From the NCBI GenBank assembly GCA_964392415.1, contig CAYMPL010000071.1, positions 1 to 8,635 of the forward strand: 8,635 nt of DNA, read 5' to 3'. Position 1 is the first letter of the stretch; the number at the start of each line of letters is the position of its first letter. Shown here piece after piece: positions 1 through 6,100 of this stretch. Origin of the DNA: CAYJMQ01 sp964392415 (lineage in GTDB: Bacteria; Bdellovibrionota; JACOXK01; 2-02-FULL-40-11). A program made the translations under genes and the position numbers. A model generated the notes under the pieces. It saw nothing but the letters and a program-made list of their open reading frames with translations, did not search any database and was not told the DNA's origin.

Positions 1-215
1 TCCACATACCTAAAAATAGAATGATTATCGACATAGTATTTTAACGGCATTCCTCGACTCAAAAACACAGATTCCAAAGCTTCAATATGACGCCATCTGG
101 TTTCCCTTTCAAAGAGATTTCCATAGAGCATAAAACGACTGTAATCAATCTGGAATAGTTAAGAAAAGCGTTTACAGGTAGAAGGGCCGTCAAATTGTAG
201 ACGAGTCAAGGTCTC
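1..215 (-). pseudogene. Remnant of a DDE/rve integrase-type transposase, interrupted by a stop and cut by the window edge
   Basis: Read on the minus strand, positions 158 down to 1 are open and give peptide pieces typical of a retroviral-integrase-fold transposase: DYSRFMLYGNLFERE, then WRHIEALESVFLSRG, then MPLKYYVDNHSIFRYV. The Asp of YYVDN is the likely second catalytic acid. In the same frame upstream, a TAA stop lies at 159-161, and beyond it LQFDGPSTCKRF carries a plausible first catalytic Asp (codon 189-191). The two Asp are about 54 codons apart, somewhat less than usual in this fold, so small deletions are likely. No start codon or N-terminal helix-turn-helix region is recognisable between here and valS, so the 5' end is lost. 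The right boundary at 215 is approximate. The part with the catalytic Glu would lie outside the window. I recognise the fold from the motifs, but the IS family is not assigned. Confidence 0.7.
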
Positions 216-259
216 CCTGGTTAAAGCGGGGACGATAGACTTCCAACTTTCTTTTTGTT

Positions 260-2917
260 ATGGATTCCCTGATGACAAAATCGGTATTTGATTCCCCCTA
301 CTCGCATTCAGAGATTGAAGAAAAATGGTATCAGTTTTGGCTGAAAAAGGGCTATTTTTCCGCTGATAATCGGTCAGGGAAAAAGCCGTACGTCATTATG
401 ATGCCCCCCCCGAATATTACGGGGGCGCTTCATCTCGGGCATGCGCTGACATCTGCCATTCAGGATATTTTGATTCGCTGGAAGAGGATGCAGGGATTGA
501 ATACCCTTTGGCTTCCGGGTTCAGACCATGCCGGCATTGCCACACAGAATGTCGTCGAAAAAGAGCTTCAAAAGGAGGGGTTGAATCGTCACGAGGTCGG
601 GAGGGAAAAGTTTGTTGAACGGGTCTGGGAATGGCAGCGCAAATCAGGCCATACGATCATGACTCAGCTTCGGCGCTTTGGTTCCTCCTGTGACTGGACG
701 CGGGAGCGGTTTACGATGGACGAATATCTTTCGGCTGCCGTTCGTCAAGCCTTTGTCTCTCTATATAAAGAAGGGCTCATCTACCGGGGGGATTATCTGA
801 TCAACTGGTGCCCGCGGTGTGAATCAGCTCTCTCTGATCTCGAAGTGAGTCATGTCGATGTGAAGGGGACACTTTGGCATATCCGTTATCCGTTTGAAAG
901 CGGCGAAGGAGGGGTTTCTGTCGCAACGACGCGTCCCGAGACGATGCTTGGCGATGTGGCGGTTGCTGTTCACCCCGCGGATGAACGTTTTAGGACGTTC
1001 ATTGGAAAGATGCTGAATCTTCCGCTTCTTAAGCGGCGCATTCCTTTAATTGCGGAAGAGACTGTCGATCCTTCCTTTGGAACCGGCGCTGTCAAGATTA
1101 CGCCGGGACATGATTTTAATGATTTTGAAGTCGGAAAAAAACAGAAGCTTCCGATGGTTTCTATTTTTGATGCGCAGGCGAGAGTCAATGAAGAAGGGGG
1201 GCCTTATAAAGGTTTGGATCGCTTTGAGGCGAGAAAGAGGGTTCTTGAAGATTTAAAATCGAGAGATCTTCTTGAAAAAGAAGAGCCGTATCAGACAGCG
1301 ATCGGCCATTGCAGTCGTTGTGATACGATTGTCGAACCCAGAATATCGCCCCAGTGGTTTGTCAAAACAAAGCCTCTGGCAAAGCCCGCAATCGATGCGG
1401 TGCGAAAAAAGAAGGTCAGGATCGTTCCTGAAGGATGGACGAAAACCTATTTTAACTGGATGGAAAATATTAAAGACTGGTGCATTTCCCGTCAGATTTG
1501 GTGGGGGCACCGAATTCCTGCCTGGCATTGCGGCGATTGCGGCGCGGTGACAGTGGCGGTTAGAGATCCATCGAAATGTTCAAAGTGTCAAAGTCGCAGC
1601 ATAAAGCAGGACAATGATGTTTTGGATACCTGGTTTAGCTCAGCGCTCTGGCCCTTTTCCACGCTTGGCTGGCCCAAAAAAACCCGGGACCTTAAGGTTT
1701 TTTATCCGTCAACCGTGATGGAAACCGGTTTTGACATCCTTTTTTTCTGGGTGGCGCGCATGATGATGATGGGGATTCATTTTATGAAGAAGCCGCCATT
1801 TAAGTATGTCTATCTTCATGCGATGGTTCGCGATCCGCTCGGGCGAAAGATGAGTAAATCGAAAGGGAATGTCGTTGATCCTCTCGATATTATCAACCAA
1901 TATGGCGCCGATGCGCTTCGGTTCACGCTGGCAATTCTTGCCACACCCGGCAGAGATGTCAGACTCGATGATCAGCGGATTGAAGGATACCGGAATTTCT
2001 TAAACAAGCTATGGAATGCGGCGCGATTTATTCTGATGAATCTCGATCCGGATTTTAAACCCCAAAAAATAGTTGTTAAAAAATTATCAAAGATTGATCG
2101 CTGGTGTTTGACGCGCTTTTATGAAACGGCAGAGGAAGTCAATCGTTTCCTTGAAGAATACAGACTCAATGAAGCGGCAAACAGTCTCTATCAGTTTAGC
2201 TGGCACGAATTTTGTGACTGGTATCTGGAGCTTATTAAACCGGCGCTTCGCGACCCGTCGCTAAAGGCGCAGACAGAACAGGTTCTTGTCTTTATATTCA
2301 GAGAACTCATGAAGCTGTTACATCCCTTTATTCCGTTTGTGACAGAAGAGATTTGGCAGGTATTTCCGAAAGACGAAGAGAGTGTGATGATAGCGCATTA
2401 CCCTCAGTTTGAAAGGAAATATGTGGATCGACAGAGCGCGCGCGAGGTTCGTGCGATTCAAGAGGTGGTTTCTTATATCCGAAATGTTCGCGGGGAGCAT
2501 CAGATTCCGCCTCAGAGAAAATTTCCGGTGGCCGTTGTTGCTAAAAATAGAAAGATTTTTGATCTGCTTTCAGATAATAAAACGGCCGTTGAAAAATTGG
2601 GAGGCATTTCCGAGCTGATTCTGTCTTCAAAAGGGGTACCGGCCGAGAAAATGGTGACAGGCCAGACATCAGAGTGTGAGATTTTTATCCGAATGACTGA
2701 ACTCTTTGATCCTCAAGAGGAAAGGAAAAGATTGCAAAAGGAGCTCTCTCGCGTGACGGGGGATCTTGATGGGCTTGCACGGAAGCTTTCTAATCCTTCA
2801 TTTGTGAAAAATGCGCCGACCGATGTTGTTCAAGGTGAAAAGCAGCGTTCGGAAGAACTGGAGCGAAGGCTTCAAAAAATTAAAGAGAGTTTAAAAAGAA
2901 TCGAGGGTCATCAATAA
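260..2917 (+). CDS. valS: Valyl-tRNA synthetase
   Basis: Class I aminoacyl-tRNA synthetase that charges tRNA-Val with valine in the cytoplasm. At 885 residues it has the family's usual length. The HIGH-type signature is HLGH (residues 58-61) inside PPPNITGALHLGHAL. The CP1 editing domain shows TTRPETMLGD from about residue 223. DVLDTWFSS precedes the KMSKS loop, which is perfect at residues 530-534. Cys pairs (NWCPRC, GHCSRC, and the CGDC/CSKC pair before DVLDTWFSS) look like zinc-binding knuckles seen in many ValS. The C-terminal ~70 residues are charged and heptad-like, matching the ValS tRNA-binding coiled coil. The start is uncertain: ATG 260 and ATG 272 are both in frame and neither has a Shine-Dalgarno. 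An in-frame stop at 236-238 rules out a longer protein. A thiamine pyrophosphokinase gene follows after 2 nt, suggesting cotranscription. Confidence 0.97.
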   Translation: MDSLMTKSVFDSPYSHSEIEEKWYQFWLKKGYFSADNRSGKKPYVIMMPPPNITGALHLGHALTSAIQDILIRWKRMQGLNTLWLPGSDHAGIATQNVVEKELQKEGLNRHEVGREKFVERVWEWQRKSGHTIMTQLRRFGSSCDWTRERFTMDEYLSAAVRQAFVSLYKEGLIYRGDYLINWCPRCESALSDLEVSHVDVKGTLWHIRYPFESGEGGVSVATTRPETMLGDVAVAVHPADERFRTFIGKMLNLPLLKRRIPLIAEETVDPSFGTGAVKITPGHDFNDFEVGKKQKLPMVSIFDAQARVNEEGGPYKGLDRFEARKRVLEDLKSRDLLEKEEPYQTAIGHCSRCDTIVEPRISPQWFVKTKPLAKPAIDAVRKKKVRIVPEGWTKTYFNWMENIKDWCISRQIWWGHRIPAWHCGDCGAVTVAVRDPSKCSKCQSRSIKQDNDVLDTWFSSALWPFSTLGWPKKTRDLKVFYPSTVMETGFDILFFWVARMMMMGIHFMKKPPFKYVYLHAMVRDPLGRKMSKSKGNVVDPLDIINQYGADALRFTLAILATPGRDVRLDDQRIEGYRNFLNKLWNAARFILMNLDPDFKPQKIVVKKLSKIDRWCLTRFYETAEEVNRFLEEYRLNEAANSLYQFSWHEFCDWYLELIKPALRDPSLKAQTEQVLVFIFRELMKLLHPFIPFVTEEIWQVFPKDEESVMIAHYPQFERKYVDRQSAREVRAIQEVVSYIRNVRGEHQIPPQRKFPVAVVAKNRKIFDLLSDNKTAVEKLGGISELILSSKGVPAEKMVTGQTSECEIFIRMTELFDPQEERKRLQKELSRVTGDLDGLARKLSNPSFVKNAPTDVVQGEKQRSEELERRLQKIKESLKRIEGHQ

Positions 2918-2919
2918 CG

Positions 2920-3552
2920 ATGAAAAAAGGGGCGCTCTTTTTAGGTGGGGATCTTGTCGCCACGCCACAGATTCGAAAAGTGATCTGCGAGGCTGTCGTG
3001 ATTGGCGCTGCGAATGGGGGGGCTGAACGTGCCTTGAAGCTGGGATATGAGCCGACCTTTGTGGTTGGCGATCTCGATTCTATTTCAGAGGCGACGATTC
3101 GCCGTCTTAAAAATACAGATATTTATCCTTATGCGCCGGATAAAGACAAATCTGATTCAGAGCTGGCGCTCGAACATATGCTTTCATTTTCTCCACAAGA
3201 ATTGATCATCCTGGGGGCCGTGGGAGGAAGACTTGACCATGCCCTTGCCAATTTATATCTTCTCTCCCTTATTCCCTCCAAGGTTGATGCAAAGATATTG
3301 ATGAAAGATGGGGAGATCTATTTTACAAGAAAAAAACTTAAGTTTTCGGGAGATATTGGGGATCTTGTCTCAATACTCCCCCAGGGGCCCCGGGGGGCCC
3401 GGATAAAAATAGAGGGTTTTTATTATTCATTAAATCATGAGTTTTTAAAATCTGGATCTCACGGACTGAGCAACCGGATGACACAAAAAAAGGTGTCGAT
3501 CGAGGTTTTTAAAGGAGCGCTCTATGTGGTTCATTATTTTAAAAAGGGGTAA
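2920..3552 (+). CDS. thiN: Thiamine pyrophosphokinase
   Basis: Transfers pyrophosphate from ATP to thiamine to make thiamine diphosphate, usually as a step of thiamine salvage. The 210-residue length is normal for the bacterial family. Signature motifs are all present: GDLDS (50-54), the acidic metal/ATP motif DKDKSD (74-79), and GAVGGRLDH (99-107). An AANGG stretch near residue 30 corresponds to the nucleotide-binding ANGG element. The C-terminal half is more variable and would form the beta-sandwich thiamine-binding domain. The ATG lies 2 nt after the valS stop. GAGGG at 2903-2907 inside valS could be its ribosome-binding site, with a rather long 12-nt spacing. No thiamine riboswitch is possible in the 2-nt gap, so expression probably follows valS. 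The symbol thiN is by family; no other thiamine gene is nearby. Confidence 0.93.
   Translation: MKKGALFLGGDLVATPQIRKVICEAVVIGAANGGAERALKLGYEPTFVVGDLDSISEATIRRLKNTDIYPYAPDKDKSDSELALEHMLSFSPQELIILGAVGGRLDHALANLYLLSLIPSKVDAKILMKDGEIYFTRKKLKFSGDIGDLVSILPQGPRGARIKIEGFYYSLNHEFLKSGSHGLSNRMTQKKVSIEVFKGALYVVHYFKKG
3378..3402. other. Nearly pure G+C block with nested palindromes inside thiN
   Basis: Of 25 bases, 24 are G or C, in a gene that is otherwise of moderate composition. The block contains GGGGCCCC and GGGCCC palindromes and can fold on either strand. It encodes Leu-Pro-Gln-Gly-Pro-Arg-Gly-Ala-Arg in frame, so it is not an obvious insertion or sequencing error. It lies about 150 nt before the convergent gene ends. 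It is not followed by a T-tract directly on either strand, so I do not call it a terminator. Confidence 0.5.
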
Positions 3553-3553
3553 A

Positions 3554-4423
3554 TCAGTACATCGGAAATGACAGCCCCAGCGCCAGGTATTGCTCCTTGA
3601 GATCCCAGTAAATGCCGCGCTGATCAAATCCCTCATAATAGTTTGCAAAAGGCCGGAATCCTTTGAGATCGAGTCCCAAATGGTGGTTCTGTTCTAAAAG
3701 GTAGTTGTGTTCATGTTTCCATTGAAAATCCGAAGATATGAAAAAAGGCAGCGGGAAATGGAATAATTTGAGAGTTGTTTCAAATCCAGCCTGGTAAGAG
3801 GGGCCATATCTACTTTTTAACTCGGAGGGTTCTGAAATATGAACGGTTCGGGAAAGACCCAAATAAAGTTTGGTATTTAAAACCTTATAAGACACAATGA
3901 ATTTAAGGAATTCCCGGCTGTAATTGCTGAAATTTTCAGTGAGCCTGATTGCGTAGAGATTTTCATTCGCATCATAGCCAAGTAGGGCTTTCTCATCGTG
4001 AGAGAGAGGGGGGATGCTCCCCCTGAATTTACCGTCCGATAAATGAGCGCTGAGATGTTCAAAGGAGGCTTTGGTTTGAAAGCGTCCATTCCTGAATTCC
4101 AGATAGCCCCCGATTTTTCCATCAATGCTGTCCAAGGGGGTTTCCCAATCATCTTCCCCGTGAAAGGTGCCAACCATCATTGCATCCACTCCGACATCGA
4201 CTGACAATGGGCCTTTTAGGAGACTGACGATATGGATAAAATTTCCAACTTTTCCCCTGAACCTGTTTTTTTCAAGAATCGCGAATTCAAGAGCGGATTC
4301 TTTTGGATCGCCAAAGAGGAGCTGTTTTCCATCGTGTGTAAAAAAACGGAGTTCGGTGGAGGCTTGAGCTAAGAAGGAATAGCCAAAAGAAAAAACAGCC
4401 ATTCCATACAAGAGGAATATCAT
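3554..4423 (-). CDS. DUF1207-type outer-membrane beta-barrel protein
   Basis: Function unknown. I place it in the DUF1207 family by pattern: an early GDPKES (the family's DPRxPxF-like position), then VDVGVDAMMVG, FEHLSAHLSDGKF, ENLYAIRLTENFSNY, and a closing FANYYEGFDQRGIYWD followed by YLALGLSFPMY. Many short strands with alternating hydrophobic residues and a terminal aromatic residue fit an outer-membrane barrel. The first 21 residues form a signal peptide (hydrophobic MIFLLYGMAVFSF, cleavage after AQA). I chose the ATG at 4421-4423 (289 residues) because it has a well-placed AAAGG, lies just after the hpt stop and gives a clean signal peptide. A longer reading to 4492 would overlap hpt by 59 nt and bury that signal. 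It follows hpt by 10 nt and is probably cotranscribed. The family call is from memory, not a search. Confidence 0.75.
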   Translation of the reverse strand: MIFLLYGMAVFSFGYSFLAQASTELRFFTHDGKQLLFGDPKESALEFAILEKNRFRGKVGNFIHIVSLLKGPLSVDVGVDAMMVGTFHGEDDWETPLDSIDGKIGGYLEFRNGRFQTKASFEHLSAHLSDGKFRGSIPPLSHDEKALLGYDANENLYAIRLTENFSNYSREFLKFIVSYKVLNTKLYLGLSRTVHISEPSELKSRYGPSYQAGFETTLKLFHFPLPFFISSDFQWKHEHNYLLEQNHHLGLDLKGFRPFANYYEGFDQRGIYWDLKEQYLALGLSFPMY

Positions 4424-4428
4424 GGCCG

Positions 4429-4433
4429 CCTTT
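4429..4433 (-). promoter_or_regulatory. Shine-Dalgarno AAAGG for the DUF1207-type gene
   Basis: On the minus strand AAAGG sits 5 nt before ATG 4423 and directly abuts the hpt stop codon (4434-4436). This decides the start of the downstream gene and suggests translational coupling to hpt. Confidence 0.6.
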
Positions 4434-4961
4434 TTATATAAGATAGTAAATATCAGAAAGATTTCTATAAGCTTCATTGAAATCGAGGCCATAGCCGACC
4501 AGAAATTTGTCTTCGACTTCTATTCCCACATAATCTGCTTCGATCTGGGCAATACGCTTCGATTTCTTATCAAGGAGAGCGCAAATTTTAAGAGATTTTG
4601 GCCTGGATGTCTGTAAGCGTCGGTAAAGAAATTCGAGTGTTCGACCGCTATCGATAATTTCTTCAACGATCAGGACATCTCTATCATAGATATCCGCGTC
4701 TATATCTTTGAGAAGCCGTACCGTTCCGCTCGATTCTTTTCCACTTTTGGATGACCCGTAACTTGAGAGCTTTACAAAATCAATCTCTGTCGGCAGATGA
4801 ATCTGACGCATGAGGTCGGCCAAAAAGAAAATGGATCCTTTAAGCACGCCGATAACCACAAGGCTTTTCCCTTCATAATCACGATGGATCTCAGCCGCGA
4901 TGGCCGCGATGGCTCTTTGGATTCCTTCTTTTGAAATAAGAAGTTTTAAGTTGTCTTTCAT
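4434..4961 (-). CDS. hpt: Hypoxanthine phosphoribosyltransferase
   Basis: Purine salvage enzyme of the cytoplasm: hypoxanthine (often also guanine) plus PRPP gives IMP (GMP) and pyrophosphate. The 175-residue length is typical. The PRPP-binding loop is VLIVEEIIDSGRT (residues 96-108), with the paired acids E100-E101 where the family usually has ED, a conservative change. VLKGS (39-43) is the pyrophosphate-contacting loop. The flexible loop contains KLSSYGSS (64-71), and the C-terminal DKFLVGYGLDFNEAYRNL (151-168) is the base- and metal-binding segment characteristic of bacterial HPRT. The ATG at 4959-4961 has only a weak upstream purine stretch (AAGAGAAAAG). It heads a two-gene minus-strand unit with the DUF1207-type gene and diverges from mreB. 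It does not adjoin tilS or ftsH, which are common neighbours in other bacteria. Confidence 0.96.
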   Translation of the reverse strand: MKDNLKLLISKEGIQRAIAAIAAEIHRDYEGKSLVVIGVLKGSIFFLADLMRQIHLPTEIDFVKLSSYGSSKSGKESSGTVRLLKDIDADIYDRDVLIVEEIIDSGRTLEFLYRRLQTSRPKSLKICALLDKKSKRIAQIEADYVGIEVEDKFLVGYGLDFNEAYRNLSDIYYLI

Positions 4962-4974
4962 GATGGCTTTTCTC

Positions 4975-5004
4975 TTGTCAATGGATAGAGAGGCATGCTA
5001 AGGT
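4975..5004 (+). promoter_or_regulatory. Candidate mreB promoter (TTGTCA, extended -10)
   Basis: TTGTCA (4975-4980) matches 5 of 6 bases of the sigma-70 -35 box. After 18 nt comes TAAGGT (4999-5004), preceded by TGC as in an extended -10. It keeps the key A2 and T6 but matches only 3 of 6. Transcription would start at about 5011, almost at the mreB ATG (5013), giving a near-leaderless message. The same TAAGGT could instead be the Shine-Dalgarno of mreB, in which case the promoter lies further upstream inside hpt. Confidence 0.25.
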
Positions 5005-5007
5005 CAC

Positions 5008-5035
5008 ACAGTATGTTTTTTAGTAAATTTGTCAA
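5008..5035 (-). promoter_or_regulatory. Candidate hpt promoter (TTGACA -35)
   Basis: On the minus strand a perfect TTGACA lies at 5035-5030, then 16 nt, then TACTGT at 5013-5008, which keeps the T1, A2 and T6 bases of the -10 box. The start point would be near 5001, leaving a leader of about 40 nt before the hpt ATG. The element overlaps the first codons of mreB, so the two divergent control regions would share the same DNA. The call is from consensus matching only. Confidence 0.4.
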
Positions 5036-6047
5036 TTATTTTTCAAACGATCTTGCCATTGATCTTGGAACAGCAAACACCCTTGTTTATACGCAGGAAA
5101 AAGGAATTATTCTCAATGAACCCTCTGTGGTTGCTGTCCAGAAGGATTATTCCGGAGGAACAAGAGTTCTTGCCGTCGGAAAAGAAGCCAAAAATATGAT
5201 TGGGCGAACACCCGGAAATATTGTGGCGATCCGGCCGATGAAAGATGGCGTTATTGCTGATTTTGAGGTAACGCAGGCGATGCTCAAATATTTTATCCGG
5301 AAATCTATTGAACGAAAAACATTTCTTCGCCCCCGAATTGTAATCTGTATCCCCTACGGTGTGACGCAGGTTGAACGGCGCGCGGTGAAAGAAGCGGCCG
5401 TTGCTGCCGGTTGTCGCGAGGTTTATCTGATAGAAGAGCCGATGGCAGCAGCGATTGGTGCTGGGCTTCCCGTGACGGAGCCATGTGGAAGCATGGTTGT
5501 TGATATTGGGGGGGGGACGACGGAGGTGGCTGTGATTTCATTGGGGGGAATTGTCTGCAGCCAGTCGATTCGTGTTGCCGGCGATAAGTTTGATGAAGCG
5601 ATCATTCATTATATGAGAAAGCAATACAATCTTTTAATTGGAGAGAGAACGGCAGAAAATATTAAAATGACGATTGGCAATGCTTCTCCAACAGATGAAT
5701 TAAGAACGGTTCGTGTGAAAGGGCGCGATCTGATTGGGGGGGCGCCCATTACCGTTGAAGTCAATTCGGATGAAATCCGGGAAGCAATCTCTGAGCCGCT
5801 CAATGCGATTGTCAACGTTGTCCGGCAGACACTTGAACGGACACAGCCTGAGCTTTCCGCAGATCTGACGGATAATGGCATTGTGCTGACTGGCGGCGGG
5901 GCGCTGCTGACTAACCTCGATCTGCTTCTTCGCGAGAAAACAAATCTCCCTGTCTCTGTGGCGCAAGAGCCGCTTTTTTGTGTTGTCTATGGGTCTGGTA
6001 AGGCGCTTGGCGAATTGAATCTCTTTAAAACCCTTTCCGCGGACTAA
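5013..6047 (+). CDS. mreB: Rod shape-determining protein MreB
   Basis: Bacterial actin homologue; ATP-dependent filaments under the inner membrane guide the elongation-phase peptidoglycan machinery. Numbered from ATG 5013 it has 344 residues, typical for MreB. Visible elements are the short N-terminal membrane-binding segment MFFSKFVNYF, phosphate-1 loop DLGTANT (17-23), the ICIPYGVTQVERRAV segment (111-125), the LIEEPMAAAIGAGLPV stretch (139-154), phosphate-2 loop DIGGGTTE (164-171), and the adenosine motif LTGGGALLTN near the C-terminus. An in-frame ATG at 4995 would add six residues (MLRSHS). I prefer 5013 because the family begins MFxK-like there and AAGG at 5000-5003 is spaced 9 nt. mreC, mreD, mrdA and rodA do not follow; rpsB comes next after 53 nt. 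Confidence 0.96.
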   Translation: MFFSKFVNYFSNDLAIDLGTANTLVYTQEKGIILNEPSVVAVQKDYSGGTRVLAVGKEAKNMIGRTPGNIVAIRPMKDGVIADFEVTQAMLKYFIRKSIERKTFLRPRIVICIPYGVTQVERRAVKEAAVAAGCREVYLIEEPMAAAIGAGLPVTEPCGSMVVDIGGGTTEVAVISLGGIVCSQSIRVAGDKFDEAIIHYMRKQYNLLIGERTAENIKMTIGNASPTDELRTVRVKGRDLIGGAPITVEVNSDEIREAISEPLNAIVNVVRQTLERTQPELSADLTDNGIVLTGGGALLTNLDLLLREKTNLPVSVAQEPLFCVVYGSGKALGELNLFKTLSAD

Positions 6048-6100
6048 CCTTTTTTAACTTGCAAGGTACTAAATATCTGTGTTAGGTAGCTTCAAGATTT

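Noticed and set aside
171..239. Possible valS promoter (TTTACA at 171-176, TTGTAG at 195-200; GATAGA at 234-239)
   Set aside because: The spacing and -10 matches are poor, and the first pair lies in the transposase remnant, so no box can be defended.
404..411. C8 homopolymer in valS (and G9 at 5508-5516 in mreB) as possible frameshift or slippage sites
   Set aside because: Both encode the expected motif residues (PPPNITG and IGGGTTE) with the frame intact on each side, so there is no sign of an error or programmed shift.
4421..4616. Plus-strand reading frame antisense across the hpt/DUF1207 junction
   Set aside because: It overlaps two well-supported genes, has no ribosome-binding site and no recognisable motif.
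6048..6100. Promoter or S2-binding leader before rpsB (TTGCAA at 6059-6064, TAGGTA at 6083-6088; ACCTT/AAGGT stem)
   Set aside because: The -10 match is too weak and the 5-bp stem with a long loop is expected by chance. Only S2 autoregulation in other bacteria motivates it.
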